DNA of 64,000 nt, from the NCBI RefSeq assembly GCF_036884655.1, contig NC_088359.1:18480501-18544500 (forward strand). The letters run 5' to 3'. Positions 1 to 10,394 of this stretch are shown piece after piece. A program made the translations under genes and the position numbers. Below the pieces are notes generated by a model. It was not told the DNA's origin. It saw only the letters and a program-made list of their open reading frames with translations, and searched no databases. This DNA comes from Musa acuminata AAA Group (Eukaryota; Streptophyta; Magnoliopsida; Zingiberales; Musaceae). Positions within the stretch are counted from its first letter, which is position 1, and each line of letters opens with the position of its first letter.

Positions 1-1765
1 TCTTTACTGAAGTTAGATCATTTTGGAGAAAGATAAGTAAATCGTCTGCAAATGTTATGTGTGATATATGAATAGAACCAGCAAAGGGTACCTTAATGCT
101 GCCATTTGAGACTGTGTGTTCCAACATACAGCTAAGTCCTTCCATCGCAATAGTAAAGAGATACGGAGAGAGTGGATCACCTTGTCGGATGCCATTCGTG
201 CTCCCAAAAAAACCAATAGGTGAGCCATTAAAGAGTATCGAAAACTTTGAAGTTTCCAGGCAAGATTGAATCCAATTAACCCATTGCTGTGGGAAGTTCA
301 TATCGAGGAGCATCTTATAGATAAATTTCCTATTAACTGAATCAAAGGCTTTCCGTAAATCAGCTTTAAAACATATTTTTGTCCCTCTTACTTTTGAGTG
401 GAAATCTTTGACCAAGTCATTAGCAAGCAAAATGTTATGATGTATACTTCTCCCTTTGATGAAAGCAGCTTGATTTGGGCTAATGATCTTGTGTATTACC
501 TTTTGCATTCTAATTGCCAATACTTTGGAGATGATCTTGTAAATAAAGTTGCATAATGATATGGGTCGATAGTCCTCTAGTGAATCAGCCCCTGCATTCT
601 TCGGAATTAAAGAAATAAAAGTGCAATTCATCTCTCTAAGAATATGACCTGAAGAGAAAAAATGTTGGCAAGCCTTGATCACATCATTTCCAATAATAGA
701 CCAAGCAGTTTGGTAAAATTCAGCCGGAAATCCATCTGGACCTGGGCTTTTGTGCTTTGCTGACTTAAAGACAACACCATACAATTTCCTCATCTGTAAT
801 TGGGGCATTGAGGATTGAAATAGCTTCCGAATCAAGTTTTCTAGTCGGCTCCACATGAATGTTATTAGGTTTCCCAGCTTGATTGAGTAAGGAATTAAAA
901 AATTGCTCTGTGTGTGCTTTAACCTCATCTAAATTCTCAATAAGATTATCATCTTTGTCTCTGCATATGCTGATATGGTTAACAGCCCTTCTAGTAGCAA
1001 TTGAAGCATAGAAAAATTTAGTATTGGAATCCCCTAGTGTAAGCCAATGCTGTCGAGACTTCTGCTTTGCAAAACTTTCCTCCTGTTTTAAGGCTTGCAT
1101 GAAGTTATTTCTGGCTTCTGTCTCTTTGTAGATAATATTCTCATCATTTGGCTGAAGTTGCAGCTCATGTTGCAATGACATTAGTTCCTTTCTGCAAAAT
1201 TGAACTCTAGTGGTAATATTGCTAAAGGTATTTGTATTCCACTCCTTTAGTGCTACTTTACAGGCTTTGAACTTTTGACATAAGATGTAAGGGGGGGATC
1301 CATGCACATTAACATTCCAAGCAGATTTGATAACATCAAGAAATTGAGGATGAGTACTCCACATGTTAAAGAATCTAAACGGTTTCTTGCCTCTTGGTGT
1401 CACTTTGTCTGCGTGTATATACATTAAAGAATGGTCAAAAAACAAAGGAGCACCATACTCAAGAAGTGAATCTGGGTAAACTGTTAACCATTCATGATTA
1501 ATCAAACACCTATCAAATCGAGCCATTATTTTCCTGTTAGCAGCACCTTGATTACTCCAGGAGAGCCAATTACCCACATATTTCATATCAAACAATGCTG
1601 CAGTGTCAATGTAATCATTAAAACTTTGAAGCTGGCTTTCTGAAAGTTGTCTACCCCCCTCTTTTTCATTTGTGTACCGAACAGTATTAAAGTCTCCAAG
1701 AACAATCCAAGGTACATTGAGATAGCCATTTACAATATTAGTCACAAATCTACAACATTCCACAT
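1..1765 (-). mobile_element. L1-type LINE fragment (endonuclease + reverse transcriptase)
   Basis: Minus-strand translation of 765-1763 reads as the C-terminal half of an APE-type endonuclease (VPWIVLGDFNTVR, then NWLSWSNQG and ARFDRCLIN, then FDHSLM), followed by a basic linker. The reading frame shifts near 771. Reverse transcriptase then continues to the window start: KSPGPDGF, PISLCN, AFIKGRSI, ADLRKAFDS, GIRQGDPLSP and the catalytic FADD block at about 25-60. These are standard features of plant L1 LINEs; the RT C-terminus lies outside the window. The N-terminal part of the endonuclease is missing because the element abuts Copia sequence at about 1766. Non-functional copy. Confidence 0.9.
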
Positions 1766-1768
1766 GTT

Positions 1769-2259
1769 AAAGAATACTTAGATATCTTAATGGTACCACA
1801 AATCTAGGATTATGGTACCCAAAATCAGAGAATCTTGAGTTAATTGCTTATGCTGATGCAGACTTTGCTGGTTGTACACTATATAGAAAAAGTACATCTG
1901 GAACATGTCAAATTTTAGGACATGCCCTTGTTTCCTGGTCATCTAAGAAACAAAACTCGGTTGCACTATCAACAACCGAAGCTGAATATATTGCAGCAAG
2001 TGCATGCTGTGCACAAGTTGTATGGATGAAAAATACCTTAGAAGATTATAAAATTCATCTTAAAAATATTCTTATTAAATGTGATAACACAAGTGCAATA
2101 TGCTTAACGAAAAATCCTATACAACACTCAAGAACAAAACATATTGATATTAGACATCACTTTATACGAGATCATGTTACTAATCATGATGTAATCATAG
2201 AATTCATTGATGCTAAACATCAACTAGCTGATATTTTTACAAAACCTCTAAGCGAATAA
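1769..2259 (+). pseudogene. Copia RNase H (truncated pol 3' end)
   Basis: In-frame RNase H of a Ty1/Copia polyprotein. Visible blocks are [57 protein letters not shown] and [11 protein letters not shown]. The acidic positions of ADADF and TEAEY are retained. The frame is open from the LINE junction to a TAA replacing the usual glutamate codon after FTKPLSE, about 15 codons before the stop used by the copy at 28674. With no upstream pol this piece cannot be made as a normal polyprotein. Confidence 0.88.
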
Positions 2260-3508
2260 CAGTTTGATTTCATAAGAAGAGAATTAGGAATGTTGATGTG
2301 TCCGAATATATAAACTAGTTAAAATTATTTTTCGGACTTAATTGAATGATCAAATCACTTGATTACCATTACATGCCAAAATAACATGTTGGAAATTATG
2401 TGCTGAATACAAAAATTTCCATAGCAATAAGCATGTTTTGTTTTCATGATTGTATTTGAAAATCTGTAGCATAGTCTTGTCCGAATGCATGAAAGTGTTC
2501 ATTTCATGTTTGGATTCGCTTAACAATTGGTATCGTAAAAATCGGATTTTCTCATACACTTATATGTGAAAAATATTTTTTTGAAATGGATTTGATGAAA
2601 TGATTCCTGCTTATAAATTCCATCTTGAAATATGGATGATAGTGTTTTTACTTGCAAAGATTTGCTTCACATACATATCTTGATACCTGAAGCATGATTT
2701 AATCTCTCATCAGTTTTAACTTCACTCAAAGTAAACTCACAAATAGCTGGTATCACAAATGGCCTTCCTCCTTCATGCAAAATGATTATAACAAATAAAA
2801 AGGAAGAAGTATTCAAAGTGATCTACATATCATGCTTGTACAATTGATTTCCTATCACTTACTATTGGAAAATAACTTGAACCTAGTAAAGGCATGAACG
2901 ACTATCACACTTATGCTCAAAATTTGCTTATATTGTTCTCCTGGTATCACAATTACCATGCTTTTTGTTGATGACAAAGGGGGAGAAATATATGAGTATT
3001 AATGCCATGCTTGCATCACCAAGAGATATATGAATAGATGCTATGATTCCTATAATTTGCATTATGCCTTTTCGTATCAGGTCAAGATATCAAATAAAAA
3101 ACTTACATCGTAATTTAACGTATTGATATCTTACCATGTGATGAAATGCAATAATTGCTAAAACATTTGAAATGTATGCATCATGTAATGATATCAAAAT
3201 CTTACTTCGTAGTTTTAAATGTTGATATCTTACAATATGATGAATTGCTACTATTAACATCATTCAAACTTGTAATGTAAAATTTGAAAATGAATGTCAA
3301 GCCTTGACATCATCTTCAGTGAGATACATCATAATGGGAATCATGATGGGAGTATTGATAAGTTTAAATAAATTTAACTTATCAATATGTCTCTTGAATT
3401 CAAAGGTTTTGAATTCAAAAATGACTTATCTCAAGTATGGCATATAGACAGGGGGAGTTAAGGTTAACTCCATTATCAATTGATTGTCATCATCAAAAAG
3501 GGGGAGAT
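2260..3508 (+). other. Copia 3' untranslated region with several polypurine tracts
   Basis: Noncoding stretch between pol and LTR A. Purine-rich tracts of the form AAAGGGGGAG occur near 2976 (after GTTGATGAC), near 3450 (CAGGGGGAG) and directly before the LTR (AAAAAGGGGGAGA, 3495-3507). The last is positioned to prime plus-strand synthesis. A roughly 120-bp block beginning GATATCAAA is duplicated at 3087-3250, whereas the copies at 10.6-11.7 kb and 28.7-29.7 kb have one unit. Multiple tracts are known for SIRE/Maximus elements. Confidence 0.75.
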
Positions 3509-5178
3509 TGTTGAATCTCGGATTTTGATGATGAAGTCAATTGTCATTTGTTATCTAATCTATATGTTGAGATAAGTGTACAGGATTAACTACGATGAAA
3601 GTGAGACATGCAGCAGGAGTTGCGCCGGAGTCAAGACAATGATCACGTTGGGAGTTCGAGAGTTCGACGGAAGTTCAGACAGTCGTCGGAGGTTCTACGG
3701 GAACAAATCCGAGAAGTCCATTAGCTTGCCAAAGAAGCTCGTCGGAACTCGTCAAGTGGATCGTCGCAAGTCCAGGAGTTTGCCGGAAGTCCGCAGGAGC
3801 ATCACCGAGGGTTAATCGGATGATCGACGGAAGTTCGCCGGAAGCTCGCTGGAAGAAGCGATTGACGCACCGGAGCAAGTTGTAGTAAATGTCTTAGGGA
3901 ATATCATAGTTAGCACAATGATTAAGTTGGAAATGGGAGGTGATCCCATTAACTTAATCTTGGGGCAATTGGGCCCCTGAAAAAACCAAATTGGGTCGAA
4001 TGGATCAACCCATTCGGACCCTGATTTCTGCCAGGCGGTTGAACTGCCCAAGGCAGGAGGTTGCACCGCCTGAGCTCAGTCTCCGAGCGAGACTGGGAGG
4101 TGCAACCGCTCCAGCCAGGCGGTGGCACCACTTGGGCTCAGTCTCCGAGCGAGACTGGGCAGTGCAACCTCCCTTGACCGGAGGTGGCACCGCCTGGGCT
4201 CGGTCTCCGAGCACTGGCTGAGCGGTGCAACCGCCTCAGTCAGGAGGTTGCACCACCTGAGCTCGGTCTTCGAGCTCTGGCAGGAGGTGCAACCGCCAGA
4301 TCCCGGAATTTCGGGAATCGATAATTTGGAGCTCCAAATTTGAACTGGGTTGGGGCCTATAAATACCCCACCCATTCAGCATTGAAAGAGCACAGAATAC
4401 ACACCGAAATCTTGATCTTGTTCTGTGATTTTTAGAGCTCAAAATTGTTGTAAAGGCCAAAAGTTCTTCTCCCTCTTTTCTTCCAAGTTCTGAGCTATAA
4501 AGAGAGGAGAGAAAATTCTGTAAGTGTTGTCTCGTAAGCCCGTCAAAAGGAGTGAAACTGTAAAAGGGTGGTTGGCCTTCGCCTATTGAAGGAAGGCCTC
4601 TAGTTGACGTCGATGACCTCGTCGGTGGAGGAAGCCAAAAGTGGAGTAGGTCAAGATCGACCGAACCACTCTAAATCACGGTTTGCATTTACTTTGAGCA
4701 TATTATCTTTACTGCAAACCTCCTCTAAAGCTTACTGCTTTCTGCGCATATACGATCGGGTTTCAAGCTTTGCACTTTCCAAATCAGCGTTTAGACGTAA
4801 ATCTATTTTTTCGTATGATCATCATATTTTAGTTTGCGTTTACGTTTTTATTTCTATCTTAACTACAAACTGCCTTTATATCCTTGCTTAAGTTGCATCT
4901 CGCCTAATCAAGTGATTTACGAATCAGTATTTAGACGTAAATCAGTTTCTTCGTACGAACGTCATATTTCAGTTTGCGCTTATATTCTGGTTTTCATCAT
5001 AACTGCAAACTGGCTTCATAGATTGACTTTAACGTCATCTCGCTTGATCTTAAGTTAAAGTAATCTTCGAATCGGCTTTCACACCGAAATTGTTTTTATC
5101 GTTCAAACGTTTTTTTATCGTCGAAAGATTTCCACTACACTAATTCACCCCCCCCTCTTAGTGCTCTTGATCCTAACA
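3509..5178 (+). repeat. Copia LTR A (complete)
   Basis: Starts TGTTGAATCTCGG and ends GATCCTAACA, 1670 bp. A GC-rich minisatellite of hairpins lies at about 4025-4310, a TATA box (TATAAATA) at 4358, and a 140-bp duplicated block starting TTAGACGTAAATC at 4791 and 4931 in the 3' part. A poly-C run precedes the conserved end. Immediately followed by LTR B with no host sequence between them. Confidence 0.9.
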
Positions 5179-6303
5179 AAGAGGTGGCATCGCCTGGGCT
5201 CAGTCTCCGAGCGAGACTGGGCGGTGCAACCTCCCCTGACAAGAGGTGGCACCGCTTGAGCTCGGTCTTCGAGCTCTGGCAGGAAGTACAACCGCCTCAG
5301 TCAGGCGATGGCTCCGCCTGAGCTCGGTCTTCGAGCTCTGACAGAGGTGGCACCGCCCAGAGGATCAGTCTTCGAGCTCTGCTAGGCGGTGCAACCGCTC
5401 CAATCAAGAGGAGCAACCGCTAGATCCCGGAATTTCGGGAATTGACAGTTTTGAGCTCCAAATTCAAACAGGGTTGGGGCCTATAAATACCCCACCCATT
5501 CAGCATTGAAAGGAAATAACATATACACCGAAATCCTGATCTTGTTCTGTGATTTTTAGAGCTCAAAATTGTTGCAAAGGCCAAAAGTTCTTCTCCCTCT
5601 TTTCTTCCAAGTTCTGAGCTTTAAAGAGAGGAGAGAAAATTCTGTAAGGGTTGTCTCCTAAGCCCGTCAAAAGGAGTGAAACTGTAAAAAGGTGGTTGGC
5701 CTTCGCCTATTGAAGGAAGGCCTCTAGTTGACGTTGGTGACCTCGTCGGTGGAGGAAGCCAAAAGTGGAGTAGGTCAAGATTGACCGAACCACTCTAAAT
5801 CTCAATTTACATTTACTTTGAGCATATTATCTTTACTGCAAACCTCCTCTAAAGCATACTGCTTTCTGCACATATACGATCGGGTTTCAAGCTTTGCACT
5901 TTCCGAATCGGCGTTTAGATGTAAATCAGTTTCATCGTACGATCATCATATTTCTGTTTGCGTTTACGTTTTGATTTCTATCATAACTGCAAACTGCCTT
6001 TATATCCTTACTTAAACTGCATCACGCTTAATCAAGTGATTTATGAATCAGCATTTAGACGTAAATCATTTTTTCGTACGAATATCATATTTCAGTTTGC
6101 GCCTACTATCTGATTAGAATCATAACTACAAACTGCATTTATATCTTTGCTGCATCTCGCTTAAACAAAAGTTAAAGTGATTTACGAATCGGCTTTCTTA
6201 CCAAAATCACTTTTTACGAACGAACGCAGTTTTTATTTTTCGTAGAAGGTTTTCTGCTGCACTAATTCACCCCCCCCCCCTCTTAGTGCTCTTGATCCTA
6301 ACA
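5179..6303 (+). repeat. Copia LTR B (5' truncated), 5' LTR of the chimeric element
   Basis: Matches the 3' two thirds of LTR C, beginning in the middle of the GC-rich hairpin array. The first roughly 600 bp of the LTR are missing. It keeps the TATAAATA box (near 5484), the duplicated 3' block, a longer poly-C run and the terminal CCTAACA. It is directly followed by a primer-binding site and gag, so it acts as the 5' LTR of the element to its right. Confidence 0.88.
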
Positions 6304-6305
6304 AT

Positions 6306-6317
6306 TGGTATCAGAGC
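6306..6317 (+). other. Primer-binding site (initiator tRNA-Met type)
   Basis: TGGTATCAGAGC starts two bases after the LTR end. It is complementary to the 3' end of plant initiator tRNA-Met, the usual minus-strand primer for Copia and Ty3 elements. It is not a tRNA gene. Confidence 0.85.
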
Positions 6318-6353
6318 GGGGTTAACTCTCAAACGGATTAAAACCCAAGAGAG

Positions 6354-7886
6354 ATGGTATACGCCGGAAACCAAGAGGGCCATTCTATTACACGTCCACC
6401 CATGTTCAATGGGACGGACTACACCTATTGGAAGACCCGAATGAGGATCTTTCTTACTTCAATGGATTTTGAACTTTGGAATCTTGTCAAAAATGGATTT
6501 TCGAAGTCTTCTCTTCCAATGATCGATTGGAATGAATTAGAGAAGAAGGCTTTCGCTCTTAGTGCAAAGGCTATGAATGCCTTATTTTGTGCGCTTGACA
6601 AAAACGAGTTCAACCGTGTTTCCGTTTGTGAAACCGTATTTGATATTTGGCACACACTCGAAGTGACTCACGAAGGCACAAGTAGAGTGAAAGAGTCAAA
6701 AATCAATCTTTTGTTACATTCTTTCGAACTTTTCCGGATGAAACCGAGTGAGACTATTGGCGACATGTTTACCCGTTTCACGGATGTCGTCAATGGTCTA
6801 AAAGGACTCGGAAAAAGTTTTTCGGATTTTAGTTCGTAAATAAGATTCTATGATCCCTTCCTAAGAGTTGGGATCCTAAAGTCACTGCTATTCAAGAGGC
6901 GAAAGATCTAAACAACTTCCCTCTTGAAGAACTAATCGGGTCATTAATGACCTACAAGATGACTTGCAAAGCTCATGAAGAGCAAGAAGACATCCTTCCA
7001 AAGAACAGGAAGGATATGGCACTTAGAACTTCAGAAGACCACTTGAGAGAAAACTCAAGTGATGAGGACTGTGATGATGACTTGGCACTTCTAACAAGAA
7101 AATTTAAAAAATTCATTAAAAGAAACAAGTTTAAGAATGATACAAAAAATAAACTTGAATCCAAGAAGGACCAAGTTATTTGCTATGAGTGCAAAAAGCC
7201 AGGACACTACAAGAGTGATTGTCCCCAAGTCAAAAAGAGAACATCAAAGAAGAAGGCGCTCAAAGCAACATGGGATGACTCGAGCGCATCCGAAGAAGAG
7301 GAGTCCAACACCGAGCAAGTTGCTCATTATGCCTTAATGGCCATCGGAGAGGAGGTAACGAATTTAATAGATGCAGATTTATCATTTGATGAATTATTAA
7401 ATGCCTTCCATAATTTATTTGATGAATGCAAGATTATTAGTAGAAAATACAAATTGCTAAAAAAGGAGCATGATAGTCTTACTTGTAATTTCGATAAGTT
7501 AAAAGCTAAATATCATGATAGTTTAGGTTCATGCATAAAATGCCATGATCTAGAAACTCTTCAAAAGGAAAACTTGCTACTTAAGGACACCTTGAAGAAA
7601 TTTGAGGTTGGTAGCAAGTCCTTGAACATGACCCTTGCAAACAAGGGTCACGTTCCCAAATGAAATGAAATGGAATTCAACCACCTTCATAAAAGCCCCC
7701 ATCTTACATGTTCGACACCAAGACAAATGCAACTTTTGTTGCAAACTTGGACACAAAACGCATTATTGTCCATTCAAGAAAATTAGTTCGAACAAATTAA
7801 TTTGGGTTCCTAAAGGAACCATGATAAATTCTATGCAACATGATAAACAATGTAGATCTATTTTTGAGGCACCCAAAAGCAAATAG
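6354..7886 (+). pseudogene. Copia gag (broken)
   Basis: Starts ATG GTA TAC with the typical gag N-terminus ([17 protein letters not shown], then FELWNLV) of the DUF4219/UBN2 group. A CCHC zinc knuckle, [14 protein letters not shown], is encoded near 7180-7225. A second knuckle-like motif, CNFCCKLGHKTHYC, lies near 7728. The frame breaks at about 6830 through a small deletion relative to the copy at 24 kb, and again near 7663. The family then expects the protease ([11 protein letters not shown]), but homology stops near 7945 and different sequence follows. Not translatable as one Gag. Confidence 0.88.
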
Positions 7887-7945
7887 GTACCTAAAGATCA
7901 TCCTTTCTTGTAAAGACATAAAACATCTTAAGCTGGGAGCAAGAA

Positions 7946-8763
7946 ATAATATTCTGCTCATTCGATTCTCGATATTCATGACCCAAGATCCAAAAAGAAC
8001 TTGCAATGCTCTCTAGCCTAAATAACAGAAAAGGATTAGAAAATTAAAATTACAAATGCGATATGGATACAATCCTATTTGATCTCTCAGAATTGGAAAC
8101 CCATGATTCTCACTTCACATATTCTCTAGATTTTCGAACTCATTGATTTCATCCGCTCGTTACTTTCGAATCCAACTATATCATGAACTTACTAAGTTTG
8201 TCATGAACTTGCAAGACCTGAACAATCTGTCACAAACATGTGTATGACATTTAGACTATGCACGTCACAAGATTTATCTTGATCATGCAAAATTTCTTAT
8301 CTTATAATAGAAAATTCTTACGTAATTACGTAAGTAAAGTTGATTGCTCTGAATGAAAATTCTTCTCAAATCAAAAACATTCAAATCAGATCACACTACG
8401 GTCAGAACAAGTGCTCACCGCCTGTAGGCGGTGGCACCGCCCCAGCTGGAGGTAGCACCTCCAGCTGTCACGTGTTGCAAGCGGTTGCACCGCCCCAGCC
8501 AGCGGTTGCACCGCCCGTAACTCTGCCTCTTTTTAACCTGAGCTAGGGCCGGTGGTGGAACCAACCCCAAATCACTCCCTTCCCCTCTTTACTCTTCCAA
8601 AGCTTCGCCACCTCCATTTCACCCCTCATAGCATCCCAAATACTCCTCATTTTGAAGCAAAAGATAAACAATCTCTCCTTCTATTGAAGATCTCAATAAG
8701 GTATTCTCTAAAAACCCCTTAAATTCTGTTTTTGATTCATTTACTATTGCTCATTACTATCCT
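7946..8763 (+). other. Leader of the captured module, with GC-rich hairpins
   Basis: Sequence that replaces Copia protease-integrase-RT. It contains GGCGGTGGCACCGCC (8427-8441, a 7-bp palindrome around one base), a perfect 11-bp stem CAGCTGGAGGT/ACCTCCAGCTG with loop AGC (8443-8467), and two GCGGTTGCACCGCC-type motifs up to about 8517. The rest is a pyrimidine-rich leader. The hairpins resemble those in the Copia LTRs, so this may be LTR or leader sequence of a third element family; that is inference. Confidence 0.55.
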
Positions 8764-8779
8764 CTTAAAGAGAAGTAGT

Positions 8780-10071
8780 TATGGGGTCTAGAAGATCCTC
8801 AAGGGACAAAGGGAAGAGGAGATAAGTGGAAGATTTTGATCTTACCCTTTTCGATTCAAAATATCATGCTGAAAAGTTTTCCTCTTTCGAACTTAGGATT
8901 GTCAATATGGGAAAACATGTAGATTTAAATGAACTAAGAGACTTAGAGACAATCCAATGGTTTGCAAACTTAGATCTACTCCCTATTTTACAAATTAGTG
9001 AACCCATCTATCCAAGACTTGTTAGATTGTTTTACAACAATATACAAGTAGATGAAGAAGAAAGGATGTCTACCTATCTCTTAGGACAACACATCTCCAT
9101 TACGGATAAATTCGTTTGCGACATGATAGGCATTCCCATAAAAAATAGAGGACTTTACTTTAGAGGATCATGGGATGATGAAACTGTTGGGACAACATAT
9201 GTTGAAGCCTTAGGAACAATTTTCGCCAATCCCAACTTAGCATTTGTTCCTAAAAGTTGTGAACATCTACTGCCACTAAACACTAAGGTACTTCATCATA
9301 TCCTAACTAGCATCATTCTCCCTAAACAAAACCATCATGATGAAGTAAGCCAATTAGAATTAGGATAGTAATCTTTTGGTCGTTCGCAGTTAGAGCATTG
9401 CCTATAAGCTCAGTTTTCAAAAGCTATACCCACAGGAAATCTTGGCATATCTGGACTTTAAATTTTATTTGTTGGCCACAGTTAAGAGTTATAGTCTACA
9501 GCATGTGTAGTCATAACTACCGCATGAGTACTCTTTGAGTTCCCTAGCTTCGTCTATAACTTGTATAGACAAAGCTATTTGTAGAAACTTTACACAAAAT
9601 CAATTTACCTTTACTTATAAAAAAAAAATTAGAATTAGGAACTATGTATTGGATCATGAAAGGACATGACATCTGTCTTGGTTATCTTATCCAGCAAAAC
9701 ATGTTAGAACTATCTAAGAAAGACATGATGCTTCCATATGGTGGTATAATACTGAAAGCCTACGATATTCCAATACCAACGGAAGAAGAAGTAATAAAAG
9801 TAGATAGGTTTAGTATAATAAACAAAAATCTACTTCACCGATTAAGATGTATTTATAGAAACGGTAACTGGGTTAGAATGCCTAGAAGAACCGATCCCCT
9901 TCAACCTGAACCAGAACTGGAAACACTAGTCTTTAGGGGTACTCAATCTCCTCCGATCTGTCCCTTTGAGGAAACACATTCATTTGAGCAATCTACTGCA
10001 TCATCTGTCGAAGATATTGGGATTCGGATGGACCGATTTGAACAAAGACAAGAACGGCTTGAACATCGATA
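8780..10071 (+). pseudogene. Captured ORF copy 1 ('putative plant transposon protein'-like), split by a LINE tail
   Basis: ATG at 8780 opens MGSRRSSRDKGKRR, followed by a stop (TAA) at 8822. The frame then reads on: VEDFDLTLFDSKYHAEKF, PRLVRLFYNNIQVDEEE, ISITDKFVCDMIGIP. It ends at the LINE insertion (9366) and resumes at 9641 with MYWIMKGHDICLGYLIQQN. The C-terminal part is Pro/Glu-rich (QPEPELE) and ends in a predicted coiled coil (MDRFEQRQERLEHR) cut by TAA at 10070; copy 2 has CAA there. General resemblance to uncharacterised plant proteins labelled 'putative plant transposon protein' is from memory; no catalytic motif is recognised. Function unknown. It occupies the place of Copia protease-integrase-RT. 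Confidence 0.65.
9366..9627 (+). mobile_element. LINE 3' tail insertion (262 bp) with target duplication
   Basis: Short, extremely 5'-truncated non-LTR insertion ending in a poly-A run. It is flanked by a perfect 13-bp duplication ATTAGAATTAGGA (9353-9365 and 9628-9640). The paralogous ORF at about 12374-12395 has the uninterrupted site. Its sequence matches the LINE 3' ends at 22001-22320 and 45949-46253 (shared block CTTGTATAGACAAAGC), so it is the 3' UTR of one LINE family rather than an independent SINE. Confidence 0.9.
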
Positions 10072-10394
10072 AGATCAAATCCTATCTGAGCTGCAGCAAA
10101 TTCATCGACAATTTGACTCTTTATTTAGGCACTTTAATTTTCCATCCCCTGAATGAGCTTGTATGTGAACACAATCACCTATTGTTATTCTAAACTTTTT
10201 ATATGCCCTTTGCCTTGATCCTTGATATGGTTACCTGATGTATTTATTTGTAAGCATATGCAGAGTTATAAACATCTCTCATTGTTTAATCTCGTTATTC
10301 ATTGTCGGATTTTACATTGAAACTAAATGTTTTTATAACTACTTTGAAAACCTTGTGCCTTGGTTTCCATAATAAATATGATTTGAGAAAGTAA
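10072..10394 (+). other. 3' flank of captured ORF copy 1
   Basis: AT-rich noncoding sequence shared with the stretch after copy 2 (12884-13085): both contain GATATGGTTACCTGATG and GTCGGATTTTACAT. It is therefore part of the captured module. It joins Copia RNase H sequence near 10395. Confidence 0.6.

Larger units (their letters stand above)
1766..5178 (+). mobile_element. Copia (SIRE/Maximus-like) 3' end: RNase H, 3' UTR, LTR A
   Basis: The 3' third of a Copia element in the same family as the near-complete copy at 22325-31201. It opens inside the RT/RNase H junction, directly after the LINE, continues through RNase H, a roughly 1.2-kb noncoding 3' region with purine-rich tracts, and ends with a full LTR. 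Everything upstream (gag, protease, integrase, most of RT) is absent, so this is a truncated remnant. Confidence 0.9.

Noticed and set aside
4005..4375. Overlapping Arg/Gly/Ala-rich open frames on both strands in the LTR arrays (also 14738-15331, 22629-23190, 29820-30423)
   Set aside because: They are by-products of GC-rich hairpin minisatellites, recur in every LTR and frame, and have no family or start context.
4604..5058. Repeated small frames starting MSILSLLQTSSKAYCF in the 3' part of each Copia LTR
   Set aside because: They lie in the LTR downstream of the TATA box, vary in length among copies, and reflect the duplicated 140-bp block rather than a protein.
6306..6317. TGGTATCAGAGC at 6306, 24003, 51713 and, inverted, near 17326, as possible tRNA gene pieces
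   Set aside because: Each lies just inside an LTR; these are primer-binding sites and no tRNA cloverleaf surrounds them.
9366..9627. Short poly-A insertion considered as a SINE
   Set aside because: Same sequence forms the 3' end of a LINE with coding sequence at 22001-31813, and no RNA polymerase III promoter boxes were recognised.
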